Origin: Blastopirellula sp. J2-11 | GTDB lineage: Bacteria > Planctomycetota > Planctomycetia > Pirellulales > Pirellulaceae | Length of the DNA: 64,000 bases | Reading direction: 5' to 3' | NCBI RefSeq assembly: GCF_024584705.1 | Contig: NZ_CP097384.1 | Span: 4,650,001-4,714,000, forward strand | In this document: positions 28,122 to 37,636 of the stretch, piece after piece | How the letters are laid out: each line of letters starts with the position of its first letter | Numbering within the stretch: position 1 is the first letter of the stretch | The notes under the pieces: generated by a model | What the model saw: the letters and a program-made list of their open reading frames with translations, nothing else | Databases searched by the model: none | What the model was told of the DNA's origin: nothing | Program-made: the position numbers and the translations under genes

Positions 28122-28853
28122 CTATTTTGTCAAACGTCCTTGAATGAAAAACATTCGAGGATAGAGCTTGATGTGCGCATGACCGTTTAAATCCGACTGT
28201 TCGATAATCGCCTGCACTTCGCTCGCAGTAAAGCTTCCTTTGAGCGATCGCATCCAGCTTTCGCGAACGCTGGCGGTCAACAACCATTTCGTCAACAGCA
28301 CGATGGTGCTCGCCATAAAAGACAAGTCGCGGCGGTCATCACCGATGCAAAAAATTCCGTTGGGCTTGAGCACGCGCGCAACCTCACGCAAGACGTCGAT
28401 CGGCGGTTCCCAATAGTGGAAGCTCTGATTCGAAATCACCGCATCCATGGTTCCATCGGCGAAATCATCCAATCGACAAGCGTCTCCCTTGCGAAAGTCA
28501 ACGCGATCATCTACCCCTTCGTGCGCCGCGTTTTGATTGGCGATATCAACGTAGGTACTCGATATATCGACCCCGGTAACGCGCAGATCTTTGCGACGTT
28601 TCGCCAACGTGATCCCGATCCAGCCTGGGCCAGGTCCCAGTTCCAAGACCTTGGGCTGTTCGACTTGCTTCAACTCAGCGAGGGTGAAATTTAGAATTGG
28701 CTCATAGTCGGCGCCCGCGTAACGTTTTGTCATCCGACTATATTCGGACACGAACGTTGCGTCCTCAAAAAGTGGCTCAACGTGCGGAATACGTCGAACG
28801 CTCTGCTTCACCTTGTTCAGAGGCTGTTTCGAAACCGGCGATTCTTCCAACAT
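28122..28853 (-). CDS. Class I SAM-dependent methyltransferase
   Basis: A 243-residue cytoplasmic protein. The SAM-binding Rossmann motifs are clear: motif I VLELGPGPGWIG (~70-81), the acidic strand end VTGVDIS (~91-97), DACRLDDFADGTMDAVISN (~118-136) and the motif LREVARVLKPNGIFCIGD (~149-166). This is the Methyltransf_11/25 type; the substrate is unknown. The C-terminal FTASEVQAIIEQSDL region resembles the substrate-side cap of ubiquinone/menaquinone-type and small-molecule methyltransferases. It is a single gene ending at the shared terminator. Confidence 0.9.
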   Translation of the reverse strand: MLEESPVSKQPLNKVKQSVRRIPHVEPLFEDATFVSEYSRMTKRYAGADYEPILNFTLAELKQVEQPKVLELGPGPGWIGITLAKRRKDLRVTGVDISSTYVDIANQNAAHEGVDDRVDFRKGDACRLDDFADGTMDAVISNQSFHYWEPPIDVLREVARVLKPNGIFCIGDDRRDLSFMASTIVLLTKWLLTASVRESWMRSLKGSFTASEVQAIIEQSDLNGHAHIKLYPRMFFIQGRLTK

Positions 28854-29390
28854 GGGGTCGTTCTCAATGATGCGAACAATGGAATAGCCGCTCCGTCAGC
28901 CAACTCATGTTTATGTGCGTTGGCGCTGATAGTACCTATGGGCGCCGTCAAAGTCAAACATTCCCCCCACCATTAGCAAAAATACCTCGATCGGCGGCCC
29001 CTATTTTCGACTTTTTCATATTCTATTTCTAACAAACCAGACCTTCGAGAGAGCGCCGGTGCTTGAGAAATGCGATCGCAATGCAGATTGCTCCCCCCTC
29101 TTGGCCTGCCCCTTTTCCGTCAGTTCATCTCCGATGATGTTGCGGAAATAGAGGTCGCAGACGTTCGCCTCATCACTTGATGGGCGAAAGATGCACTGAT
29201 CCGCGGCGTCGCGCGTCATGATCGTTAGAGACCGCAAAATCGGTTCGGGACTATCCGCGAGTTTCATTTCTGCTCCGACCAATCGCTCCTCTCGACCTAT
29301 CTTTTCGCGACGAGCGACGTCCTCTTGAGACGCACCATCTCGTCATCCCCCGCGATCCCCCCCCTCCTGATACGCCCGCGACAATATCGC
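28854..29390. other. Intergenic region with one doubtful small frame
   Basis: About 540 bp separate the methyltransferase from the subtilase. A minus-strand frame at 29016-29282 (88 codons; inner Met at 29267) has no signal peptide, known motif or clear ribosome binding site, and is not convincing. The remainder should hold divergent promoters; no specific boxes stand out. Confidence 0.4.
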
Positions 29391-32300
29391 ATGTCTATCT
29401 TTCGAAGATACGCGCTGAACACGATTCAGTCGCGTACCAAAAAGACGATTACTCCTGACGCCTCGTTTGGCCAGATCGAACGCTTGGAAGTGCGCGAATT
29501 GTTCGCCGGCGATTCGGCGAACTTTCTATCGCCGATTTGGTTTGAGCAACTGTCGACTTCCGCGCATTCGCAAATTGACGCCGGCAACGCCACCTTCGCC
29601 GAGGCGACAACGCAAGTCGTTTGGGAAAACACGACGCTGGACGTCTACAACGATGAATGGATCATTCAGTTGGACGCTTCGCTCGCCGCGTCGATCGCAT
29701 CGCTGGCCGACGTTGCGGCGCTGCTAGACAGCGGCACGATGCAATTTGAGATCATCGGCGGTCTCGGTTTGAGCGGACAATTGCTCATTCGCACCTATGA
29801 CGCCGAGATCAACGCCGTCACCGACTGGCTCGCTGGCCAATCGATCATCACCACCTTTGAACCGAACGCGTTGCTTCCGGCTCATTTGGCGACCAGCGAT
29901 CCCCAAGGCGATTCGCTGTGGGGTCTGGACAATCAAGGGCAAACCGGCGGCACGGTCGACGCCGACATTGACGCGCCGGAAGCCTGGGAAATCACGACCG
30001 GAAATCCGAACGTGGTGGTCGCCGTGATTGATACCGGCGTCGACTACACGCATCCCGATCTGATTCACAGCATGTGGGTAAACCCCGGCGAAATTGCGGG
30101 GGACGGAATCGACAACGACGGCAACGGTTTTGTCGACGACGTCTACGGCTACGACTTTCTGAACAACGACGGCGATCCGCTGGATGACAATATGCATGGT
30201 ACGCATGTCGCCGGTACGATCGCCGCCGAGGGAGAAAATGCTGCCGGCGTTGTCGGCGTCGCCTCGTCGGCGTCGATCATGGCGCTCAAGTTCCTCAGTG
30301 CGTCTGGTTCCGGCAGTACGGCCGACGCCGTCCGTGCTTTGAACTACGCCACCATGATGAAAAAGCTGTACGGCGTGAACGTTGTCGCCACCAACAACAG
30401 TTGGGGAGGGGGCGAATACAGTTCGGCCTTGTATAACGCAATCAAAGCGAGTGGTGACGAAGATATCTTGTTTGTCGCCGCGGCCGGCAATAACGGGACC
30501 AATAACGACGTCACTCCGCAATACCCAGCCAGCTACGGACTCGACAATGTCATCTCGGTCGCAGCGACCGACCACAATGACCAGCTTGCTGGTTTCAGCA
30601 ACTATGGCGCGTCCAGCGTCGATATCGCCGCCCCCGGCGTGGGGATCGTCAGTACGATCACGCGCGGCCGTTACCTGTCGCTCAGCGGCACCAGCATGGC
30701 GGCCCCTCACGTCTCTGGCGTGATCGCGTTGGCCTACTCGGTCAATCCGTCCGCGACGATGGAACAGATCAAAGCGGCCCTCCTGGGCGGCGTCGACAAT
30801 GTTGCAGGATTGCACGGCAAGGTTTCGACCGGCGGTCGTTTGAATGCGCTCGGCACGCTGCATCAACTGAACTTCAGCGTGTCCGACGCGTCGATCGAAG
30901 AAGGCGACGTGGTTGATTCGCCGCTGTCCGACTTTACGATCGAGTTTAGTGGTAATTTCGATCCGTCGACTGTCGCCGCGGCCGATTTTTTGGTCAACGG
31001 TCAAGCCGCCGACAGCTTGACGATCGTCGACGGCAATCACATCACCTTCCACTTTTCGCAGTCGCCGCTCACCACGCAAGGCGCTCAGCGGATGGAGCTA
31101 TTGGCCGGCTCGGTCGCAAGAAACGGAGATGGTCTGGCTCTGACAGCCTTTGTTCGCGAGTTTTTCTATGATGCGTCGAAGCTGACCGTCTCGGAGACGA
31201 GCATCGCCAATGGCGCAGCGTTGAGCGATCTTCCGAAGTACCTGGACCTTTCCTTTAGCGAAGCGATCGACCCAACCACGCTGACCGCCGCCGATCTGCA
31301 ACTGTCAAGCGGCAGCGTCGTCTCGGTCGAAATGATCGGCGATCGCACCGCGCGGTTTTGGCTGCAATTGCCGTATGACAACGGCGACGTCACCTATCAA
31401 TTGGCGGACGGCGCCGTCACCGATCTGCATGGCAATGTTGGAGCCGGAATCATCGGGCATTTTTCGATCGATCTCGCCGACATCGCGGTCTACGAAACAA
31501 TGGGGCCGATCCAGCTTCCTACCTACGGTTCGATCGATATTCCGCTGCACATCTCCGACAACTTGAAGATTGCGGACGCCGACATTTGGCTCGATATCGA
31601 TCATACCTGGGACTCTGATCTGACCGTCGTGTTGATTGCCCCCAATGGAACGCAGATCCAGCTGTTTTCGGCGATCGGCGGATCAGGCGACGGGTTTAAG
31701 GGAACCATCCTGGATGATGACGCCGTAGCGCTGATCAGCGACGCGGCGGCGCCTTTCTCGGGTCGTTTTCGCCCGAGCGGCGATTTGTCGCTGTTAGAAG
31801 GAATGGCGACTGCCGGAACATGGACGCTGCGTGTCAGCGATTCGTTCGCCTCTGACGTCGGCACGCTCCAGTCCTTCAGTATTCACTTTTCGGTCGAATC
31901 GTCACTAGAGATCGATCCGCTCGACGACATCACGATTCATCACACCCAAGACGAGATTGACGTCGATATCGCCGCAAGTCCCGGCGCGAGCATCTCGGCC
32001 GAGGTTTTGGGAAATGTGCCTGCGGAGATCCGCTGGAATGCCGAGACTGGGCGTCTGACGATTGATCCGCCCACCGGCTATGTCGGCAACTTCACGGTAC
32101 GCGTCAGCGCCACACACGGCGGCGAAACGGTCTGGGAAGAGTTCGTCGTTTCGATCACGAACGATGCGGTTCAACTCGGCGCGATCGCCGATCAAACGCT
32201 GGAACACGACGGCTTGTTGGAACTTCCCCTGGCGGTCGAAAACCGCGATGGCGACTCGCTGACGTATATCGCCACCGCGACCGACGCGTCCGGTCGCCTG

Positions 32301-33995
32301 GTCGAAGTTGCGATCAGCGATGGCGTTTTTCGTTTTGATGCGAGCAGCGCCACGGCCGGGAGCATGCAAGTCACGATATCTGTTTCTGACGGCGTTTCGA
32401 CCGCAACGCAATCATTCTCCATCGCCATATCGGCGGCGCCGGCTGCCGCTGACCCGTTGCCGTCTGAATTTGCCGGAACAGCAGGAGAGCCGCTCGAGAT
32501 TGACCTATCGCAGTACGACTTCGGCCAAGGGATGACTGGCTTTGAGGTCGAAACGCCAGACGGCGGAACGACAACCGGCGCTTCGCAATATGGCGTCGTC
32601 AAGGATGATTGGCTCGAGCAGACGAACTTCGCCTACAACTCGCAGCGTCAGGGGGAGAAGTATGTCAAAAACGAAACCGGGCAGTGGTACTTTATCACCA
32701 CCGACGGGCAACATGCGTTGCTGCACGCGTGGAAAGGAAGCTTTGTCCGCAGCACCGTGATCGCGACGCTCGACATCTCCTATTACAACGACCCGAAACT
32801 TTTATACCAACACGAACCCACCTCCCCGCAAGCGGACGTTGACGTTACGATCGACCCCGCGACAGGCAAACTAGTTGTCGCGCCGTGCGACGGTTTTTTC
32901 GGTCGCGTTACGCTGACAGTGACGGCAACCGGCTCTAACGGAGCGGAATCTCGTACGTTCGACGTCGTATTTGCACAACGAACGCTGGAACTCGCGCCGA
33001 TTGCGAATGATCAATTTCCGAGCGGCGAAACGCGTTATGTGCTGGATTTGCGTGATTATTTGAGCGGAGGCGACTCGGTTGTGCTCTCAGCAGCTGCAAC
33101 GGCCGTATCCGACGCCGATGCATACGCGGTCGACAAAGCGATGAACTTTGTCAACGACCCGTTCTTGAGCCGAACCAACTACGCCTATAACGCCTATGGT
33201 CACCAAGAAAAGTTCATCCGCGATGCGAACTACCAGTGGTACTATCTGACCCAGGAAGGAGATCAGGCAGTCCTCTACAAATGGAAGGGAGACATCGGCG
33301 GCGGTGACCGAATCGCGATGCTTGATTCTGCTTGCTACGAAGATCCCAGCTTGTTAATCAACGCGACCGAAGCTAGCGGCGACGTGACGGCGCGCCTTGA
33401 AAACGGCCAGCTGATTGTCGATCGACCGGCAGATTTTACGGGAGAAGTTATCGTCACCATCGCGGCAACCAACGGCGGCACATCGGTTTCCCAGGTCTTT
33501 CGTATTTCGGCGACTACCCCTGCGACGAACAATGCGTCGTCCTTAGTTGACCTTGTCTCCACGTCGATGAGTTCGCTCCAAGTCAGTTCTGGATCGACCT
33601 CCGTGGAAGGGAGCAACTTCACCTCCTCAACCGCATCGCCCACGCTGGAATCGATCCAGGCACAAGTCGCCGCGATCGCCGCCGAAGTGGCCCTCCGTTT
33701 TGGCGGCGACATTGAAGAGCTCGCACAATCACGCAGCGCCGCGATTTCGACAACCGGCGCCGCACGAACGCTAGGAGGGGCCATCTCGCAAAAGAGCGAT
33801 CAACTGGCCGACGTCGCCGCGGCCCAGCTGGCGCGGGACGAACGTTTGTCGATGCCGACAATCGTGAACGCGATGGACGCGTGGGGAGATCAAATCGCCA
33901 GCGAGCTGGCGCAGAGTGAAGAGACCTTCTCTAGCGAAGTGGACGATCTCTATTCTTCCTTGGATCAAGACGATTTCGACTTGCCGGAAGCATAG
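29391..33995 (+). CDS. Giant secreted subtilisin-like protease (S8) with proprotein-convertase P domain
   Basis: A 1534-residue protein from ATG 29391. Instead of a normal signal peptide it begins with the planctomycete-type segment SIFRRYALNTIQSR and IERLEVRELFAGD, comparable to the LEPRxLLAGD export/anchor motif. The S8 catalytic domain (~150-480) has Asp214 in AVIDTGVDYTHPD, His269 in HGTHVAGT, the oxyanion Asn in NNSWGGG and Ser435 in GTSMAAPHVSG. A big-domain/Ig-like region follows, then a P domain (~700-835). Cadherin-like Ig domains alternate with two copies of a ~72-residue module (~1066-1140 and ~1238-1320). The C-terminus (~1385-1534) is helical and acidic. It likely degrades extracellular protein or processes surface proteins. 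Confidence 0.93.
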   Translation: MSIFRRYALNTIQSRTKKTITPDASFGQIERLEVRELFAGDSANFLSPIWFEQLSTSAHSQIDAGNATFAEATTQVVWENTTLDVYNDEWIIQLDASLAASIASLADVAALLDSGTMQFEIIGGLGLSGQLLIRTYDAEINAVTDWLAGQSIITTFEPNALLPAHLATSDPQGDSLWGLDNQGQTGGTVDADIDAPEAWEITTGNPNVVVAVIDTGVDYTHPDLIHSMWVNPGEIAGDGIDNDGNGFVDDVYGYDFLNNDGDPLDDNMHGTHVAGTIAAEGENAAGVVGVASSASIMALKFLSASGSGSTADAVRALNYATMMKKLYGVNVVATNNSWGGGEYSSALYNAIKASGDEDILFVAAAGNNGTNNDVTPQYPASYGLDNVISVAATDHNDQLAGFSNYGASSVDIAAPGVGIVSTITRGRYLSLSGTSMAAPHVSGVIALAYSVNPSATMEQIKAALLGGVDNVAGLHGKVSTGGRLNALGTLHQLNFSVSDASIEEGDVVDSPLSDFTIEFSGNFDPSTVAAADFLVNGQAADSLTIVDGNHITFHFSQSPLTTQGAQRMELLAGSVARNGDGLALTAFVREFFYDASKLTVSETSIANGAALSDLPKYLDLSFSEAIDPTTLTAADLQLSSGSVVSVEMIGDRTARFWLQLPYDNGDVTYQLADGAVTDLHGNVGAGIIGHFSIDLADIAVYETMGPIQLPTYGSIDIPLHISDNLKIADADIWLDIDHTWDSDLTVVLIAPNGTQIQLFSAIGGSGDGFKGTILDDDAVALISDAAAPFSGRFRPSGDLSLLEGMATAGTWTLRVSDSFASDVGTLQSFSIHFSVESSLEIDPLDDITIHHTQDEIDVDIAASPGASISAEVLGNVPAEIRWNAETGRLTIDPPTGYVGNFTVRVSATHGGETVWEEFVVSITNDAVQLGAIADQTLEHDGLLELPLAVENRDGDSLTYIATATDASGRLVEVAISDGVFRFDASSATAGSMQVTISVSDGVSTATQSFSIAISAAPAAADPLPSEFAGTAGEPLEIDLSQYDFGQGMTGFEVETPDGGTTTGASQYGVVKDDWLEQTNFAYNSQRQGEKYVKNETGQWYFITTDGQHALLHAWKGSFVRSTVIATLDISYYNDPKLLYQHEPTSPQADVDVTIDPATGKLVVAPCDGFFGRVTLTVTATGSNGAESRTFDVVFAQRTLELAPIANDQFPSGETRYVLDLRDYLSGGDSVVLSAAATAVSDADAYAVDKAMNFVNDPFLSRTNYAYNAYGHQEKFIRDANYQWYYLTQEGDQAVLYKWKGDIGGGDRIAMLDSACYEDPSLLINATEASGDVTARLENGQLIVDRPADFTGEVIVTIAATNGGTSVSQVFRISATTPATNNASSLVDLVSTSMSSLQVSSGSTSVEGSNFTSSTASPTLESIQAQVAAIAAEVALRFGGDIEELAQSRSAAISTTGAARTLGGAISQKSDQLADVAAAQLARDERLSMPTIVNAMDAWGDQIASELAQSEETFSSEVDDLYSSLDQDDFDLPEA

Positions 33996-34029
33996 GCTTC
34001 CGACGTTTCACCCCGCGGACGATCGAGCG

Positions 34030-36231
34030 TTAAGCTCCAACCGCCCGCAACGTCGCCGAAGGCGATCCGATAAAGCCGTAGTGCTCCAGTCCTTCCAAGA
34101 TCCCGCCGGCGCAATGCGCCTGGGCGAAATAGACGCGTGACGATTTGCTCTCGCGCAGCTTCTCAAGTTCCGGATCATAGTTGCCAACGACAATCCCGGC
34201 CGTCTCGCCGGTCAGCATGTCCATATCGTTGCCAGAGTCCCCCGCGGTCGCGATGTTGGTCAGCGGAATATTCCACTTGGAAGAGAGATAGCGAATCGCT
34301 TTTCCCTTCGACGCGCGATGCGGCAAGATGTCGAGAAAGCGTCCGTGCGAAAAGATCAGCGAATGCGCGACGCCGGTTTGTGACAACGCGTCTCGAATCA
34401 GCGGCAACGCTTCCTTTGGCGGCAGCGCATCGTCCAGCGAGTAGCTGATTTTGAATTCGCGCTGCGAGTGGGCTTCTGGCTGCAGATGCAAAAAGGGCAG
34501 TCCATCAAGCGCCGCATGAACCCGTTCCGGCTTCCAACGCGAACGAAGATGAGCGCCCCAACCTTTGACCGGAATCCGATCAGGTCCGTAGTACATCTCG
34601 GCGCCGACCGAACCGATGATCACGTCGATGTCGTGAATGCCATGTTTATCGAGGACATCATCGATCAATTCGAGCGCTCTTCCTGAAGCGACGCCAAACC
34701 CGATTCGCGAGCGATTTTCTTTCAGCACTTGTTTTAGCTGCGCCAGCGCTTGATCGTCACCCAACAGCGTGTTGTCGATGTCGGTGATCAGCATCCGTTC
34801 GACATTGATCATCCGCGGCCCGACCGCCGGTTTGCCAACTGCCGACGGAGTACGCGACGGTGAAGAAACGATTTCTCGAATCGCTTCGATATAGTGCTGA
34901 CAATGCGTTTCCCACGAGTAAAGCTGTCGGACCAGATTGACGCCGTTGGCGGAACATTCGTCCCATTTTTCGTGATCGGTCAGCAACGTCAGCATGGCGT
35001 CGGTCAACGCTTTTGAGTCGGTCACGTCAACCGCGATTCCACTCTTGCAATTCTCGGCGATATCTTGCGGCCCTCCCTCTTGCGTTGCGACAAACGGCAA
35101 CCCGGTGGCTGATGACTCAATCGAGGTGAGACCGAACAGTTCGATGAACGCGCTGTTGACGAAGATGCCCCGCTCGGACGCGGCCAGCCGATACAGTTCT
35201 GGCACGTCAAATTCGGAACTGTGATTCTTTGGGATCGCCATCTTGCCGTATAAGTCGTAGCGATCCATCGCCATCAACATATCGGTCAAAACCTTTTGCT
35301 CATTCTCCGGCATCGATTCGATATCTTCGCGAATGCCGGCGAAGACCGCGAGGTTGGCGATCGCTTGCAGTTCTTTGCTCTCGCCGTAGGCGCTAATCAG
35401 CGCATTGATATTCTTGCGGCGATCCGGACGGCATAGCGCCAAAATCATCGGCTTGTCTGGCGAAAAGTGAAAGCGATTCAGCTCGCGCCGCATCCGCATG
35501 CGAGCTTGCTTGAACTGCTCGTCAATGTTGTTGCTAGACAGCTCATAATCGTAATAGGGGAAGAAGCGGTCGAGATCGGTCCCCGGCGGAATCACCCGAA
35601 AATTGAGATCTTCTTCTTTGAAATATTCGGCGTATTGTTGGTCCCGTTCGTGTCGCGTGCTGGTGATCACCAGATCGGCGACCGAGAGGCAGTCTTGCTC
35701 GACCTGAATGCGTCGATCCATCGCCAGCTCTTTGTCCGCATCTTCGCGGGTCCACCCTTCGTCCATCAAGTAAGCCAACTTGGGCTTGCCGAGCGAGTGC
35801 CCTGTAAAGACGAACGGGACGTCGAAGACCGAAGCGACTTCTTTAGCGATATAACCGGCGTCCGCATAGTGACCATGGACCAACGTCGGCGAGCGACCTT
35901 CGCGACGCGTGAAGGTAATCATCGCGTCCACGAACTCGTCGACGTAGGGCCACAGCCGCTCTTTGCGAAGGTACCTTCCAGGTCCGCACGGCAAGCGAAT
36001 CAATCGGCAATTGGGGCCCAGCTCTTCGATCGGTTCTGAATAGTCGGTAGAGACCCGTTTATCTTTGATTCGGCGAGTGAAAAGATCGACCCCGTCGACT
36101 TCCGGCAACGCGGCCAGATTTTGGGCCAACTCCAGCACGTATCTTACTTGGCCCCCTGTGTCGGCGTCGCGTCCCATTTCGATATGCGAACCGCGAATGA
36201 GCCCGTGAAGACTTATGAGCTGGATATACAT
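34030..36231 (-). CDS. Bifunctional sucrose-phosphate synthase/sucrose-phosphate phosphatase
   Basis: A 733-residue enzyme from ATG 36231, preceded by a GGGAGG Shine-Dalgarno. Residues 1-460 are a GT4 glycosyltransferase of the sucrose synthase/SPS type: ISLHGLIRG and DADTGGQVRYVLELA, VHGHYADAG, the nucleotide-sugar site RPDRRKN and the ELFGLTSIESSATGLPFVAT acceptor/donor region. It would join UDP- or ADP-glucose to fructose 6-phosphate. From ~480 a HAD phosphatase begins (LITDIDNTLLGDD, with the catalytic DxD), ending in GDSGNDMDML, which would remove the phosphate to give sucrose. Such fusions make sucrose as a compatible solute. It lies 63 bp downstream of a MarR gene on the same strand. 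Confidence 0.93.
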   Translation of the reverse strand: MYIQLISLHGLIRGSHIEMGRDADTGGQVRYVLELAQNLAALPEVDGVDLFTRRIKDKRVSTDYSEPIEELGPNCRLIRLPCGPGRYLRKERLWPYVDEFVDAMITFTRREGRSPTLVHGHYADAGYIAKEVASVFDVPFVFTGHSLGKPKLAYLMDEGWTREDADKELAMDRRIQVEQDCLSVADLVITSTRHERDQQYAEYFKEEDLNFRVIPPGTDLDRFFPYYDYELSSNNIDEQFKQARMRMRRELNRFHFSPDKPMILALCRPDRRKNINALISAYGESKELQAIANLAVFAGIREDIESMPENEQKVLTDMLMAMDRYDLYGKMAIPKNHSSEFDVPELYRLAASERGIFVNSAFIELFGLTSIESSATGLPFVATQEGGPQDIAENCKSGIAVDVTDSKALTDAMLTLLTDHEKWDECSANGVNLVRQLYSWETHCQHYIEAIREIVSSPSRTPSAVGKPAVGPRMINVERMLITDIDNTLLGDDQALAQLKQVLKENRSRIGFGVASGRALELIDDVLDKHGIHDIDVIIGSVGAEMYYGPDRIPVKGWGAHLRSRWKPERVHAALDGLPFLHLQPEAHSQREFKISYSLDDALPPKEALPLIRDALSQTGVAHSLIFSHGRFLDILPHRASKGKAIRYLSSKWNIPLTNIATAGDSGNDMDMLTGETAGIVVGNYDPELEKLRESKSSRVYFAQAHCAGGILEGLEHYGFIGSPSATLRAVGA

Positions 36232-36294
36232 CAAATACCTCCCCCTGGTTGCTCGGCGTCAAACGTCTTTAGGCGATGGCTCGACGCGCGATTT

Positions 36295-36879
36295 CTATGG
36301 GCTGGTTGATGAATCGTTTCGCCTCTCTCGATTCAAACCTTCATTACTTTGCAAGCGGCGTGCCGAGTCCATTTCGACCGGAAAGGGATTACTTTCCGGC
36401 GGTTTGATTGATTGCAAATCAACCACCTTGGACGACGAACCGCCCGAGTTCTCCATCATCGTAGCGACGCGCTGGAGCGTAGCGGCTACCTGCATTCGCT
36501 CCCAACTTTCCAACCGATCAAGTTGGCGCTGAAACGGACGATGCAGCAACGTCGGCGCTTTGTCGAGCAACTTTTGACCGGCGTCGGTCATTTGCACGCG
36601 GATATGGCGTCGATCGTTCTCGCTACGTTGACGAGCAATCAGCTCACGTTTTTCCAAACGGTCGAGAATGCCCGTCAGTGTGGCATGACCAAGATGAATG
36701 GAGCTGGCGACCTTACCGACCGTCGTCGGCTGTAAGCGATGAATCGCCTGCAGCGCGGCGAGTTGCGGGAAGGTTAACCCGATCTCGTGCAACAATTGTC
36801 GCGATTGGAGATCAATCGATCGCATGATTCGCCGTAAAGCGAATGCGATCTGATCTTCCAGCGGGTCATGAACTCCCAT
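36295..36879 (-). CDS. MarR-family transcriptional regulator
   Basis: A 194-residue winged-helix regulator. ATG 36879 has GGAAG eight bases upstream; a further ATG at 36897 has none. The MarR fold is clear from LTFPQLAALQAIHRLQPTTVGKVASSIHL (recognition helix region ~30-60) and the wing GILDRLEKRELIARQRSENDRRHIRVQMT with the typical DRR. It usually works as a dimer on a palindrome, released by a ligand. The C-terminal ~50 residues after the dimer helix are extra and probably disordered. It lies directly upstream of the sucrose-phosphate synthase gene on the same strand, so it may control it. Confidence 0.92.
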   Translation of the reverse strand: MGVHDPLEDQIAFALRRIMRSIDLQSRQLLHEIGLTFPQLAALQAIHRLQPTTVGKVASSIHLGHATLTGILDRLEKRELIARQRSENDRRHIRVQMTDAGQKLLDKAPTLLHRPFQRQLDRLESWERMQVAATLQRVATMMENSGGSSSKVVDLQSIKPPESNPFPVEMDSARRLQSNEGLNRERRNDSSTSP

Positions 36880-37070
36880 GCAAGCTTCCAGATACATCAG
36901 TGTGGGGCTTGCACTACTTTACGTGTACGAAAGAGTTGCTGTCAACTAGCGCGGACAATTACGTCATAAACGCGCATATTCGCCCCACTAAAGCCATTTC
37001 AACGGCATCTAGATATTGTGAGTGCAAAATAAAGCCCGACGCAATAGCCCCCCGACTGACGAGAATTCGA

Positions 37071-37502
37071 CTAAGCCGAGAATCCGCGTCGCGCCAGCCC
37101 GTCGAGTAACTGTTCAAGAATCCGTCCCAATTCCACCCGATCCGCGTCAGGCAATTCTTCAAACAGTTTCAGCACGACATCATTCTTCAGAATCGTTTCT
37201 TTGACCGTCAACATGCCGCGATCGGTCAGCGAAATCAATGTCGCCCGACGATCTTCCGGATGCGGATTTCGCTCGACCAAGCCTTCGCTTTCGAGTGCGT
37301 CAACCAATTTGGTGACGTTTCGGGGAGTCACCTGGAGACGAGTGCTGATGTCGTTCATCTTACAGGTGCCGCTGCATTTCAGTGCATAAAGCAAGCGTGC
37401 ACGAGACGCCGTCGTGCCGGCGGCGGCCATTTCGACCTCCAACCATTGGGAAAACGCTTTTCCAAATCGACCGATCTTTTCCGCAACTTCTTCTGAATTC
37501 AA
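37071..37502 (-). CDS. Second MarR-family transcriptional regulator
   Basis: A 143-residue MarR protein. No ATG is available at the 5' end; TTG 37502 follows GAGAAG with 5-base spacing and gives a normal MarR length, while a TTG at 37586 would add 28 untypical residues. Winged-helix motifs are intact: ARLLYALKCSGTCKMNDISTRLQVTPRN and KLVDALESEGLVERNPHPEDRRATLISLT, with the DRR wing. It is divergent from the PQQ-like propeller gene at 37637; the short shared region contains a promoter with a palindrome centred on ACCGGT, so repression of both genes is plausible. Confidence 0.9.
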   Translation of the reverse strand: MNSEEVAEKIGRFGKAFSQWLEVEMAAAGTTASRARLLYALKCSGTCKMNDISTRLQVTPRNVTKLVDALESEGLVERNPHPEDRRATLISLTDRGMLTVKETILKNDVVLKLFEELPDADRVELGRILEQLLDGLARRGFSA

Positions 37503-37535
37503 TGCTTCTTCTCGAAAAACTTGGCTGCCGCTTGA

Positions 37536-37562
37536 TTGACAAATTGTGTACCGGTCTATAAA
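37536..37562 (+). promoter_or_regulatory. Candidate sigma-70 promoter with overlapping palindrome
   Basis: TTGACA at 37536-37541 and TATAAA at 37557-37562 are spaced 15 bp, slightly short of the ideal 17. They point to the gene at 37637 with a ~68-base leader. An imperfect A/T-rich palindrome centred on ACCGGT (about 37541-37565) overlaps the -10 region and could be the MarR operator. Confidence 0.45.
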
Positions 37563-37636
37563 TTTCCGCTTAGCTGCGTTTCGCAACCTTATCGATAGCG
37601 AATTCGCCCAACGGCGGCGATATCAGGAGCGTCAAA

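Noticed and set aside
29016-29282. 88-codon minus-strand small gene
   Set aside because: No motif, signal peptide or ribosome binding site; kept only as a doubtful frame within the intergenic entry.
29724-31079. 451-codon minus-strand open frame
   Set aside because: It is antisense to the subtilase catalytic domain and shows only shadow composition, rich in Arg, Asp and Val.
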